The translations under genes and the position numbers were made by a program. A stretch of DNA of 64,000 nucleotides from positions 34,415,301 to 34,479,300 of the forward strand of contig NC_087066.1 in assembly GCF_963678635.1 (NCBI RefSeq), read 5' to 3'. Each line of letters starts with the position of its first letter. Position 1 is the stretch's first letter. This stretch comes from Symsagittifera roscoffensis. Taxonomy: Eukaryota; Xenacoelomorpha; Acoela; Convolutidae. The notes under the pieces were generated by a model. The model did no database searches and had not been told where the DNA came from. It saw only the letters and a program-made list of their open reading frames with translations. Positions 23,791 through 33,788 of this stretch are shown here, piece by piece.

Positions 23791-23894
23791 CTACAGAAAA
23801 TCAAACATTGCATACCGAAAATGAGTGTAGCCCAGAAAGTCTGGGCAGGCGACATTATTTTTTGCTTTTACTATAAAGTCTTCGGATTTTAGAC

Positions 23895-23975
23895 CATCAT
23901 GACTTAAAATCTTCTCTTTCGGTCGGAACCGAACCCTGAATCTATTTAACAATACGTCCATCATTTTGTTCAAAA
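23895..23975 (-). repeat. Possible tRNA-like fragment
   Basis: This stretch of a short intron has a B-box-like GGTTCGGTTCC on the minus strand. No other tRNA arm is convincing. It lies between two cadherin exons only 210 bp apart. Confidence 0.25.
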
Positions 23976-24000
23976 ACATTTATCGGAAGCTCTTATTTAC

Positions 24001-24194
24001 CCGCAGTTCCACTAAGTATCTATAATCGCGACTGATAGCATGTGCAAAGATGTTCAATTGAGGTGCTTGTGAACAGGGGTCGAAATCTTCTCGATCAAAT
24101 ACCCGGTTCGTGTGCAGTCCAAACACTCCTAATTGGTCAATCTGCGGAACCAGATAGAATGCATCATCATAAAGAGCCAAGAAGTTGTTGTTTT
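24001..24194 (-). CDS. Cadherin exon, next to the 28-kb intron
   Basis: A 194-nt exon with acceptor GCTTCAG and donor TGCGG|GTAAAT. It starts in phase 1. Joined to the end of the 52322-56890 exon it reads FASENNNFLALYDD, with FDREDFDP later (the LDRE position). It ends in phase 0. The intron before it (24195-52321) contains the whole LTR retroelement and is still bordered by matching phases, so the insertion need not have destroyed the gene. Confidence 0.88.
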
Positions 24195-25731
24195 CTGAAG
24201 CAGATAAATTTCTATTATTAAGAATTTATAACACAGAGGCAAAGCTGCCCTTCACACCACTTGCGATTCGAAACTAGAAAGACGCCAAGTCGGAAAAAAA
24301 TTCGAAAAAATATCGAAAATGTCGAAAAAACTAAATCTATCAAAATAAATCAGGCTAGTTTTGAAACCAAAACCTTCCAGTGATTATAATATAATATTCA
24401 AATCGGAAGAAAACTTACAAAGCGTTTACAAAACCGAAAATACCTTAGCAGAAACCCTTTAAGCCGAAAACAAAATCAACAAGGTTTAAGACTTTAAAAA
24501 AGTTAACACGTACCCTCCCCCTCAAAACACTCACATGCAAATACAAATTTTTTTCGCTCGTTGAATGACGCAATTTGAAGGCCATTAGGCCGATATAATT
24601 TGGTCCCAAAACCTATCACACCGAGAAAAAAAGCCGAAAAAAATGTTGCCATGAAAAACTATCAAGCCGAGAAAAAAACCGAAAATGTTGCCATGAAAAA
24701 GCTATTATTTCAATGAAGTTTTTAGCAATTTAAGCGATCTAATGAGCAAAAAAAAACATGTTTACTTTGAAACGACTCAAAATTAGGCCACTAAGCCGAT
24801 AAAATACAAACCAAACTCATTTGGTCAGAAAAAAATTCTAAGCAAAAAAAAAACAAAAAGAATATACGAAGTGAAGAAATTGCAAACTGAAGTAAATCAA
24901 AACACTAAAAGCAACAACAATGTGAAAAACGTACAGCAAAAAAAAACAATTATACGATGTAGCAACTAAGCCAAAAAAAACATGAGCAGGCAAATAATAA
25001 GCCGACATTTTTTTTGAAACGGAATATTTCCCGTTTGAAAAAATGCATCTTCTGCCAATTTCGGACCCAAGACTATTGCCATTCGCGTATTCGTATTCGA
25101 GGCCAAGTGTGCGGAAGACGCACAGAAAAGATCGAAATAAATTATAACCCGTATGGCCGGTTGGTGAGCAAGTAGCCCAGAATGTTCCGACCACATTCAT
25201 AAAAAAACTGCAAACGTTTTTTCATTATTTTCTTCAAATAAGTGTCATTTTTTGTGCTTGGTAAGTTGAGAGAACTTTTGAAATTTGAAGTTTTTGATTA
25301 CCAAAGTGGCTTTAAACAACTTCAAACACTAAAATTACTTGAGTAAAACTAAATTTTACGGCTTAAATTAAGCATAAATAAGCTAGTGTAATCCTGATCG
25401 CTCGCTCGCTCAATTTGCTCGAATTTGGACTAATTTCAAATTTAGACGAAATCTCAAAACATGGTTCTAATCACGAGTGAACGGGCTTTTATATGATATA
25501 TCGCTCAGCCCAATACGATGATTATTTGTGGATCTTGATTTTGCGTGGAAAACAAAAATAGAACTAAAACACACGAAGACAAAGTTCCTCCTCATTTTCG
25601 ATGGTCGGAATTATAACAATAAAAAAATGAAAACGTTTTTTAAATGAAAAAAAAACCAGCACCAAAATTAAAAAGCATTTTTGCCAAAGAAGCACTATAA
25701 AAAGCTCTTAAAATTAGTTTTTCTTTAATTA
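24195..25731. other. Intron flank left of the retroelement
   Basis: This stretch is non-coding and AT-rich. A palindromic-module copy sits at about 24230-24280 (CACCACTTGCGATTCG). Positions 25555-25617 (ACTAAAACACACGAAGACAA) have a relative on the other side of the retroelement at about 51248-51297. The minus-strand open stretches at 24838-25200 are low-complexity and are not called. Confidence 0.5.
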
Positions 25732-26885
25732 TGGAACCTGATCTAAACTACATTTTATGATTGGATAAATTAGATATTTTACCACTGTAAAGTATTTAAT
25801 ATTAACCAATCATGATCCATCTAACTAACAACCCATTTATTTGTAAGTGCTGAAATTACTTGTAATTTCAGCACCAGAGAGATTTGAATTTAACTTAGAA
25901 ATTAGTTGCCTCTCCAAGAGAACTTCAGCAGCCGCAATAAACCAGTATACCCTAGATCTATTGAGCCTAGCAGAGACTAGTTAAACAACCTGAGACTAGA
26001 TAGTATAAGAGTAAGATTAGGATCGGTATTAGACTAAGAAGTTGCACGAATCTATCCGGCCGAAAATAAGATATCGTGACGAGCAGACGGTGTACCCTAT
26101 CCGAAATTACTCTATGAGTTAACCACATCGGTTTTAACTCATCTGGTGCGACCATAAGTCTCGAACAAGACCTTAATAGCTTAGAATTAACCAAAAATAG
26201 ATTAGAATTTAGACAAAACATTTTCAAAATGTTATACGACGATAATTTAATCGAAATGTCTCTACGACTCAATAGATCAGAGCCAATATTCCGAACGATA
26301 ATAGAACTACCCGGAATTGGAAGAAGACCTCGAACCAGAGACGACATACGACAAAAGCCAACACAAACTTTTATATTTAGAATTTTATAAGCAATGAATT
26401 TAGATTTTCATTGGCAAACATAAAATCTTGAAGTCAATCTTCATGATCATTTCAGGCGCTAAACAAAATTATTAATATACAATAACGATTGATAAAAAGA
26501 TCTCAGATCGTTTTCCTAAATTCTGCAGTATTATATAAAACATGTTTGGAAAATATTTATTGAAAATCAAAACAAAAATTAGTAGCATGACAATAAATTG
26601 TTAGTTATCATAAAATCATCAGTTGTCCCAGCTTCATCACCTAAACATAACAGCAATAATAAGCTCACTAAATATCAAAAACTAACATTTTGAACAATTT
26701 AAACCATTTTAAACTTAAAATATAATTTTAAAATCAGATCATCAAGGCTTATCCTTGGATCTACATTAAATTTTTCTATTTCATTAAATTTAAAACCTGA
26801 TCATCAAGGCTTATCCTTGGATCTACATTAAATTTTTCTATTTCATTAAATTTAAAACCTGATCATCAAGGCCTATCCTTGGATC
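25732..26885 (+). repeat. 5' LTR and leader repeats (3' border uncertain)
   Basis: It starts TGGAACCTGATC. A TATA-like TATATAAAA lies at 26532-26540 and AATAAA at 26592-26597, a plausible promoter and poly(A) pair. The inner border cannot be fixed because the homologous region at 46071 runs on into a second body. I show it up to the last of the 62-bp repeats. Compared with the second copy it has lost 39 bp near 26355, between CGACAAA-like short repeats, and carries 10 extra bp near 26650. Confidence 0.7.
26737..26885 (+). repeat. Tandem 62-bp repeats with hairpins
   Basis: GATCATCAAGGCTTATCCTT occurs at 26737 and 26799, and a variant at 26861, giving a 62-bp period and about 2.4 copies. Each copy folds as GATC-CAAGG-loop-CCTTG-GATC. 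The second element copy keeps the same array at about 47105-47253. The position at the end of the LTR or start of the leader suggests an RNA-level signal; the role is unknown. Confidence 0.75.
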
Positions 26886-27402
26886 AAAAAGAACAATTTT
26901 GTTCTCCCCCACCAATTTAGCAAGTGTCTAACGACCTCAAACGTCGATTCACTATCCAACCCTTTCAAAAAACCCAAGACTAATAGAAATTTTTGAACAA
27001 AACTAATCACTCAAATTAGGATAAACAGTGAAGAACTTCGGTTATTCATCCTTCACTTGAACCCTCCTCTTACCAGACCCAGGATAAATCTTAGACTTAG
27101 TAAGTTTAAAATAGTATCTAACGAACTACTTGCGTTCTAATTATACCTGAACCTTGTGGATCGATTTACTATTCTCCAACCCTTGAACACAATCACTACC
27201 CCTAAGTAAGTTTAAGTAAGTTAACACCTTAGCTTATACTAGCCACGAGAAAGTAAAAAATCATTCTTCGGAATCGATATACTTTTCTCTCCAACCCTGA
27301 ACAAATAGACCCAGGTTAAGCTAACCAAAAAATCGTAAGGACTAACAGTTTAAGAAAATAAAAATCATCTAACAACTTTTTGCATCCGTCATCCTAAACC
27401 TT
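26886..27402 (+). other. Leader of the LTR element
   Basis: This 0.5-kb stretch before the first frame contains several variants of an approximately 100-nt theme, AACCCT.. followed by YTAAGTAAGTTTAA.. and ..CTTGCGTTCTAA. Examples are GATTCACTATCCAACCC near 26945 and GATTTACTATTCTCCAACCC near 27164. It is non-coding and may be the packaging leader; nothing decides this. Confidence 0.45.
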
Positions 27403-27870
27403 ATGTCATTTAAAAATCTAGGAAACAAACAAACAATCGTTTTACACAACTGTGAAATAGATAACAAAAAATACGACCTTGTAATCACACCTCATACACA
27501 AACAGTTGGATATATTAGAACAAAACGACAAACACTAAAAAGGAAAATAATAACCAAACAAAGACAAATCACACGAAAAAGATTTTCAAAAAATTGAAAC
27601 GCATGTTCAGAATCAGAAGCCAGCAATTTAGACGAACTTTATAAATTAAAAGAATCCACTGATAAAAATTGCCCCATTCACGATCAATTATATTTTTCCG
27701 ACTCAGAAACAACTTCAAATTCATCAAAAAGAGGAAAAAGAAGAATAAAAAAGCAATATAAACACAAACCAGTACACTTGTATAATTGGAATCAACCAAT
27801 TAGACACATCGATAATTACCTATTAACAGTCATTAAACGAAAAAATGAGCCAAACACACACTCCAAGTGA
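27403..27870 (+). pseudogene. Basic 155-aa pre-gag ORF, copy 1 (nonsense)
   Basis: This is the first frame of the element. The intact form is in copy 2 (47771-48238). Here an in-frame TGA at 27595 stands where copy 2 has AGA. The predicted protein is strongly basic, with Lys/Arg blocks in the first half and again near residue 115, and a Ser/Glu/Asp patch between. Its end overlaps the ATG of the next frame (27845). The family is not recognised. An RNA- or DNA-binding role would be guesswork from charge alone. Confidence 0.65.
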
Positions 27871-29116
27871 AGATAGTCCAGATGATGACGATATCTACCC
27901 CTTCCTCGTAGATGCACCCGATAATAGATGACAACATGATCTTTGCAAGAACTTCCTCCTAAATTTGTTTGAACCCGGAATCAGCCCATGTAAAGCAGAG
28001 TTCCCAGATGTAAAAATCAAAAGACAAATTATTGATCACTATCTGAAAGATATATGTAATTTAACACAACAATACGGAATCTACACCATAGAATTCAGTA
28101 CACCAAACCCGAATCACCGCAGATATGTAATTCAAACAGACGATCTTGACTTAAAATTTTCAAAAGTATTCTTAGAATATATAAAAAGCATACAATATCA
28201 TAACTCACAAAGAGCAAACTCCATATTTACTAATGAAGTTTTTGCAATAATATATAGTTATATTTCAAAATTAGAAAACGAAACCCCAATCTCAAATGTC
28301 TCACCGACAGAGACATCCAAACATATAAGGGTACGACATGAAATAACACTATTTTCAACTTTCCTACATATAATTAAAGAAAATTTCACTAAAGATGAAG
28401 TTTCACAACATACAAAACATGACTTACAAAAAATTTTGGCATGGTTTATAATAGATTATTTCACACATAATATAGATTTAATTTCACAAGCAAGAAAAAA
28501 TTTCAGACCTCAAAATTCAAACGATGATACCGACATCACAGAACAGTCAGACTACGTTTGGGACCCCGAATGGTCTCATTATGCATTCATAAATATCCCA
28601 CAATCAATCTCAAGTCAAACAATAAGTACAATATCTTATGCAAGAGATTATGTAAGAGTAGTACCATTAACCATTGATGCAACATCATTAAACTACAATA
28701 CATTTTTACCTGATACGCGAAATAACAGTTTAAATTCGACCGTCATACACAATGAAAACCTTAATGGAACTAGGAATCTCACTCAACAAGATATTCAAAC
28801 ACCATCACACTTCATAAATGAAGAAATCGTCCAAACAACAACAACTACACAACAAAGTATTTCACCGATACGTCCAAATTTAACAACACCAAGAAATACA
28901 AACACTTCACTAGCACAGGTAACCTTACAATCAATCGTTAAACCTTCGGTTGCTCCAAAATATTCACAAATGGATTATCAAACATATAGACCCATGACAA
29001 TACCGTCAAAAACACGCAGAACGTTCACAAGAAACACTTTTGCGGAACACAATTATAATTACGCACATTCATCAAAAACAAACTATCCCCCACGAAAAAA
29101 AATACAAATCAGATAA
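27845..29116 (+). pseudogene. ~420-aa ORF upstream of gag, copy 1 (one stop)
   Basis: The ATG at 27845 overlaps the end of the basic ORF. A TGA at 27929 replaces a GGA found in copy 2; the rest (27965-29116) is open. The N-terminus is acidic (EDSPDDDD), the middle looks globular and helical, and the C-terminal 130 residues are Thr/Ser/Asn/Pro-rich, with a basic end. It ends 23 bp before the gag ATG. No known domain is recognised. It could be a split matrix-like gag part or an accessory protein. Confidence 0.65.
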
Positions 29117-29139
29117 GATCTCAATATTGGGATAACCCA

Positions 29140-31971
29140 ATGGCAACAACCAACTCAGTAAATTTTCAAACTAATTCACATCCTCCACAGGATCGTAGTG
29201 AAAATTACCCATTCTTTCAACAGAATAAAAATAAAAAACAAGCATCTCATCAAACGGATTATCTATCCTCTGATGATGATTATTTACAACCAGATAAATT
29301 TGCACCATATACTCAAGAATATCGTGGACAAAGAGTGCAGAAACCACATACATATCATAGAATTTTTTCTCCACATCCAATAGATACACAAAATCAACAA
29401 CCAATACAAATGCAAAACCCAATTAATACACAATCTTTTCAACCAACTCAGCCACAAAACCCAATGATTACACACTCGTATCAACCAACACAAATGCAAA
29501 ATGAAATACCACTCCCATATTACCAACAACACGAAATAACAAAAAATCAACTTTCAAATTTTTCACAAATGCCAAATGCCGCAGAATCATTACAAATGAC
29601 AATGAATCCATACCTTATGGGTGGATCATCAATAACATCAAACAAACCATTAATGGTATTCACAGGAACAGACCCTGAATATTCTGTAGAAGATTATTTA
29701 AATGCAGTAACAGCAAATTTAATTTTAAATATAGGACCTGAACCAATTAATACGCCACTACATCAAAATTGGATACATCGACGCACAGCGTTGATACAGA
29801 CAACCTTAGACTGCGCGGCCCGAAAATGGTTTTCAATATTGCCTATAGAAATAAAATCAAATTGGAAAAGATTTACACAAGAATTTTCAAAAATGTTTGA
29901 CTCCGAGAGAAATAAACAACAACAAAGAGTTTTATGTAATGAAATTCGCAGATTACCAAATGAAACCATCAAACAACTAGTAGTACGTATCGAAACACTA
30001 GTTCGAAAAGCATATTCATTAAATACACACGACTATAAAAACACAAAAATGACAGAAATCTTAATGATGACCTTAACACCTCAATTAAGGAAAATAGCAA
30101 TAAAAAAGAGAGCATCCCATCCCTCCTCAATTCGAGAGCCCGATTTAGATTTTCTAAAACTAGTAGACAAACTAGAGCAAGCGGAAATCACAATGAAACT
30201 TGAAGAAACAGAAAATCTGAAATTACAATATGTTAATCGAATTGAAACAAATACCACAAATATCAACAATATACAGGAATCAGATACAGACCTCGTTGAA
30301 AAAATCACTGAAATACTCTATATTTATGAAAAACACCCAAACTTTAAAGGCAAACCATCTTTCAAAAAATGGTGTAATTATTGCCGACGATACGGACATA
30401 GTATTTCTGAATGTAGACAAAAACAACAGGACCATCAAAACAAACCTCAAAAATATAAAGAACCAAATAAATCATTCTATCAATACATGAAGAAAGATCA
30501 AAATCTACCAAACAAAAATGTATACAACTACAACAGTTCAGGAAAACCACTTCCGAACAATACCAATTACACGAGAAATCAATCACCATATAACTCAAGT
30601 TATAGAGGAAGATCACCAGAACGAAGATATACACAAAATTCTTCACAAAATCATTACAATAGACCAAATAGTCGAAATAACTACTCCAGATCAAATTCAA
30701 ATACAACACAATTTGTTTCTAGATCTAATTCCCAATCAAGGAATAAATACTATCCAAACAATCAATCACGAAACTCATCATATAATAGAAATAGAAACTA
30801 TTCAAATAATCGCAATAGAAGTTATTCAAACAACCAAAATCAGAATTACCCAAACAATCGATCAAGGAATAACTCATATAACAGATCAAATCATCACAGA
30901 TCAAACGATAATTATCAAAACCGATCACGAAACAATTCACAAAATCGACATTCAAGTTATAATAATCGTTATAGAAATTATTCCCAATCATTACACAGAA
31001 ATAATAACCATTATAATAATTCTAACAATCGCCACAGAAGTAGTACACCTAAACATCAAAGACATATTAATCAAGTACAATCAAATCCAGAAACAACATC
31101 AGACCCCCCAGGTATTGATGACACAGTAAATGACGAACTACAACTAAATCAAATAAACTGTGGATCATCAGATTCAGAAAGTGATACAGAAAACACTATC
31201 TCCATCAATATGATAGCAGTCGAAAATGACTACGAACCTATTATAGATGAACAACCTTTTTCATCACATATATATGAAAATCAATTAGAACTCCTTCACA
31301 ATTATTATATTGAACCCATCCATACTACACAAACGGCACAAGAAACTAACGAAATCAACACTGTAAATAAATCCAATGAAAATGACAAAACAAAATGCTT
31401 GAATACAAATCACATCTATCAAAATATACAAAAAGAACAACCCAAAGAAAAAGTTTGGACAATACCATTTCTTTTAGAAAGTCCAAGAAACAAAGAATTT
31501 CAACCACCAGATCTTGAAATTGATTTTTTAATTGATTCAGGAGCAGAATCAAACATAATAAACAATCCCACATGGAATGAGATAAAAACATTACACCCAA
31601 AATTAACACCTCTTGCAACCTCCAATAAACTAGCAACAGCACAAGGATCAACATTGGTAAACTATGGAAAAGTTCAATTATTTCTTCTCCCCACAAGAAC
31701 AATAGAGCAAAATAAAATTTTAAATAAACCATTTAAGCAAATATTTCATATCACTGATATTAAACACAATATCATTGGAATACCATTTATCTTTAAATAT
31801 ATACCAACAATCAACATCTTGAATAGTAAAATACAAATCAAAGATAAATACACAAAAACAAAAGACACATCCCTAACATTTTTTCAAAGATTAAATAAAC
31901 AACCACCATTCTTTTCAAAACTTTATCCAATATATAACCAACAAAGAAAACACTTGAAACCACTATCATGA
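29140..31971 (+). CDS. Gag-protease polyprotein, 943 aa
   Basis: This frame is intact in this copy. Residues about 1-150 are Gln/Pro/Asn-rich with repeats of NPxxTQ type. Residues about 165-370 match the capsid-like domain of gypsy Gag (VFTGTDPEYSVEDYLNAV, then an arginine-rich helix set). Residues 412-425 form the CCHC knuckle CNYCRRYGHSISEC. Residues about 460-650 are a very long Asn/Arg/Ser/Tyr-rich tract, likely RNA-binding and disordered. The aspartic protease follows with LIDSGAE (Asp at residue 799) and a later IIGIPF strand in the expected ILG position. The stop is TGA, and the pol frame continues in the same register after it. Confidence 0.9.
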   Translation: MATTNSVNFQTNSHPPQDRSENYPFFQQNKNKKQASHQTDYLSSDDDYLQPDKFAPYTQEYRGQRVQKPHTYHRIFSPHPIDTQNQQPIQMQNPINTQSFQPTQPQNPMITHSYQPTQMQNEIPLPYYQQHEITKNQLSNFSQMPNAAESLQMTMNPYLMGGSSITSNKPLMVFTGTDPEYSVEDYLNAVTANLILNIGPEPINTPLHQNWIHRRTALIQTTLDCAARKWFSILPIEIKSNWKRFTQEFSKMFDSERNKQQQRVLCNEIRRLPNETIKQLVVRIETLVRKAYSLNTHDYKNTKMTEILMMTLTPQLRKIAIKKRASHPSSIREPDLDFLKLVDKLEQAEITMKLEETENLKLQYVNRIETNTTNINNIQESDTDLVEKITEILYIYEKHPNFKGKPSFKKWCNYCRRYGHSISECRQKQQDHQNKPQKYKEPNKSFYQYMKKDQNLPNKNVYNYNSSGKPLPNNTNYTRNQSPYNSSYRGRSPERRYTQNSSQNHYNRPNSRNNYSRSNSNTTQFVSRSNSQSRNKYYPNNQSRNSSYNRNRNYSNNRNRSYSNNQNQNYPNNRSRNNSYNRSNHHRSNDNYQNRSRNNSQNRHSSYNNRYRNYSQSLHRNNNHYNNSNNRHRSSTPKHQRHINQVQSNPETTSDPPGIDDTVNDELQLNQINCGSSDSESDTENTISINMIAVENDYEPIIDEQPFSSHIYENQLELLHNYYIEPIHTTQTAQETNEINTVNKSNENDKTKCLNTNHIYQNIQKEQPKEKVWTIPFLLESPRNKEFQPPDLEIDFLIDSGAESNIINNPTWNEIKTLHPKLTPLATSNKLATAQGSTLVNYGKVQLFLLPTRTIEQNKILNKPFKQIFHITDIKHNIIGIPFIFKYIPTINILNSKIQIKDKYTKTKDTSLTFFQRLNKQPPFFSKLYPIYNQQRKHLKPLS

Positions 31972-33788
31972 AACATATATAATTTTTCAATAAAACAAGT
32001 TCACCAATATGATAAAAATCAAAATAAACAACAACTCTATATGTCAGACTTTGAATTCAAACCTATCCATAAGTTTTTCAAAATCACAATTTCATCCATA
32101 AAATATTTGAAAAACTCGAATTCAGATATTATTTCGTTACATGTATACAACAATACACCGTATCAAGTAACATTAGCTTTAGGACTTTTAGGATATTGCG
32201 AAACCAACGCTACGATATCACCAATACATGAAAAAGCATACAGCGTAAATAATATACTCCAATTATTAGATATTTGTCAATCGACAATTCTTAATGAAGA
32301 ATTATCCATAAATAATATAATAAGTAATGAAAAAAAAAATACAGATTATTTCACAAAAACCCCATATTTCAAACCTACATTCAACGTAAATAACTATACA
32401 GAGGATCAACAGAAATTTTTAACAATGTTTAACTTCCAACATTCACAAATAACACAAGACGAATTTGATAAGTTAGCCAAATAAAGTACCAATTCATTTA
32501 CACGATAAAGTGAACAGATTACTCGATATTTTAGAACAATACAAAATTATCTCACCGGTAAACAAAGAAGAACAACCAAAAGGTAACACATTTATCAACC
32601 CTGTTATCATCCTAGCAAAAGGAGAATCATTAAAAATAGTTCTAGACGCTAGATATCTTAATTCACTAATAGACGAATCAAAATGCAATTGGCCTATTGA
32701 ACCAATACAAGTTATTTTAACAAAAATAAACGGAAAATACTTTACAACCGCAGATATGAATAGTGCATACAATCAAATGCCACTAGATGAACAATCGCGA
32801 CGCTTAACACAATTTGTTATTGGAAATCAACAATATGAATTCAACCGCCTATTCTATGGAATATCCATAGGACCAGCAGCATTTTCAGCTTTTGAGCAAA
32901 ATTTTTAGACCACTAATACTCAAGAAAAACGCAATCACCTATTGAGACGATGTTTTTATGCAATCACAGACAAAAGAAGAAATGTTCAATGTTTTAGAAC
33001 AATATCACAAAATACTTCAGAACGAAAATCTGAAGGCCGCCCCCGATAAATCACACTTCTTTTTAACACGAGTTAAATTCTTAGGACACAATATAGAAAG
33101 AAAAACAATCACTCCATTAAAATCACGCATTGATGCTATTCAGAAGCTTCAACCACCAACAAACAAAAAGAAAATCCAAGAATTCCTTGGAATGTTAAAT
33201 TTTTTAAGCAAATACGTCTATAAAATGCAATTATACTTAAGACCATTCTATAATATACTTAGACAACAAAATAATTTTGAATGGAACACAGAACATCAAG
33301 CACGATTTGAAGAAATTAAAAAACTCTTAACTGAACAAATTTCGAATACAATTCCAGATCCAAATCAACCATTCTATGCAATGTGCGATGCTTCGAATTT
33401 TGGCATCGGCGCAGCATTATTACAATCACACAATGGTACAAACAAAATGAATCTTATATCAGCAAATTCTCGATTATTCACTCAAGCAGAGCTACGACTC
33501 TCAACTCTAATGAGAGAATATACAGCTATAATTTATACACTTACAGAATATGAATTTCTGATACTTGGATCAAAACATCCAACAGTTCTGTTCACAGATC
33601 ATAAACCAATCATTTTTCTCTTTACACAAAAGTCAAATCCAAATCATAGAATTTAAAGATTTCAATTAATTCTAATGAAATTTCCAAACTTACATATAGT
33701 TTGGACACCAGGAAAAAATCTTGCATTACCAGATACATTAAGTCGAAATACACCACCTGAATTACTCACATGAAAAACAACAGTTTAA
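31972..33788 (+). pseudogene. Pol: reverse transcriptase and RNase H, broken
   Basis: Pol follows the gag-protease TGA in the same frame. The first part (to 32484) ends at TAA, with a frame change and an apparent loss of sequence before the RT fingers. RT motif A is TADMNSAYNQ (Asp at 32753) and motif B is YGISIGPAAF. A frameshift near 32900 follows, and the YxDD box has TGA at its second position (32943-32945). RNase H shows CDASNFGIGAAL, the Glu in AELRLSTLMREY, and FTDHKPI. Further in-frame stops lie at 33654 (TAA), 33771 (TGA) and 33786 (TAA). The RT cannot be active as it stands. Confidence 0.88.

Noticed and set aside
25967-26347. 126-aa open frame on the minus strand of the LTR (and its twin at 46306-46686)
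   Set aside because: It lies over the LTR promoter region, has no recognisable protein character, and its conservation is explained by the two LTR copies being nearly identical.
29171-31732. Many open frames on both strands over gag
   Set aside because: They are shadows of the Asn/Gln/Ile-rich gag reading frame; repetitive codons keep other frames open.
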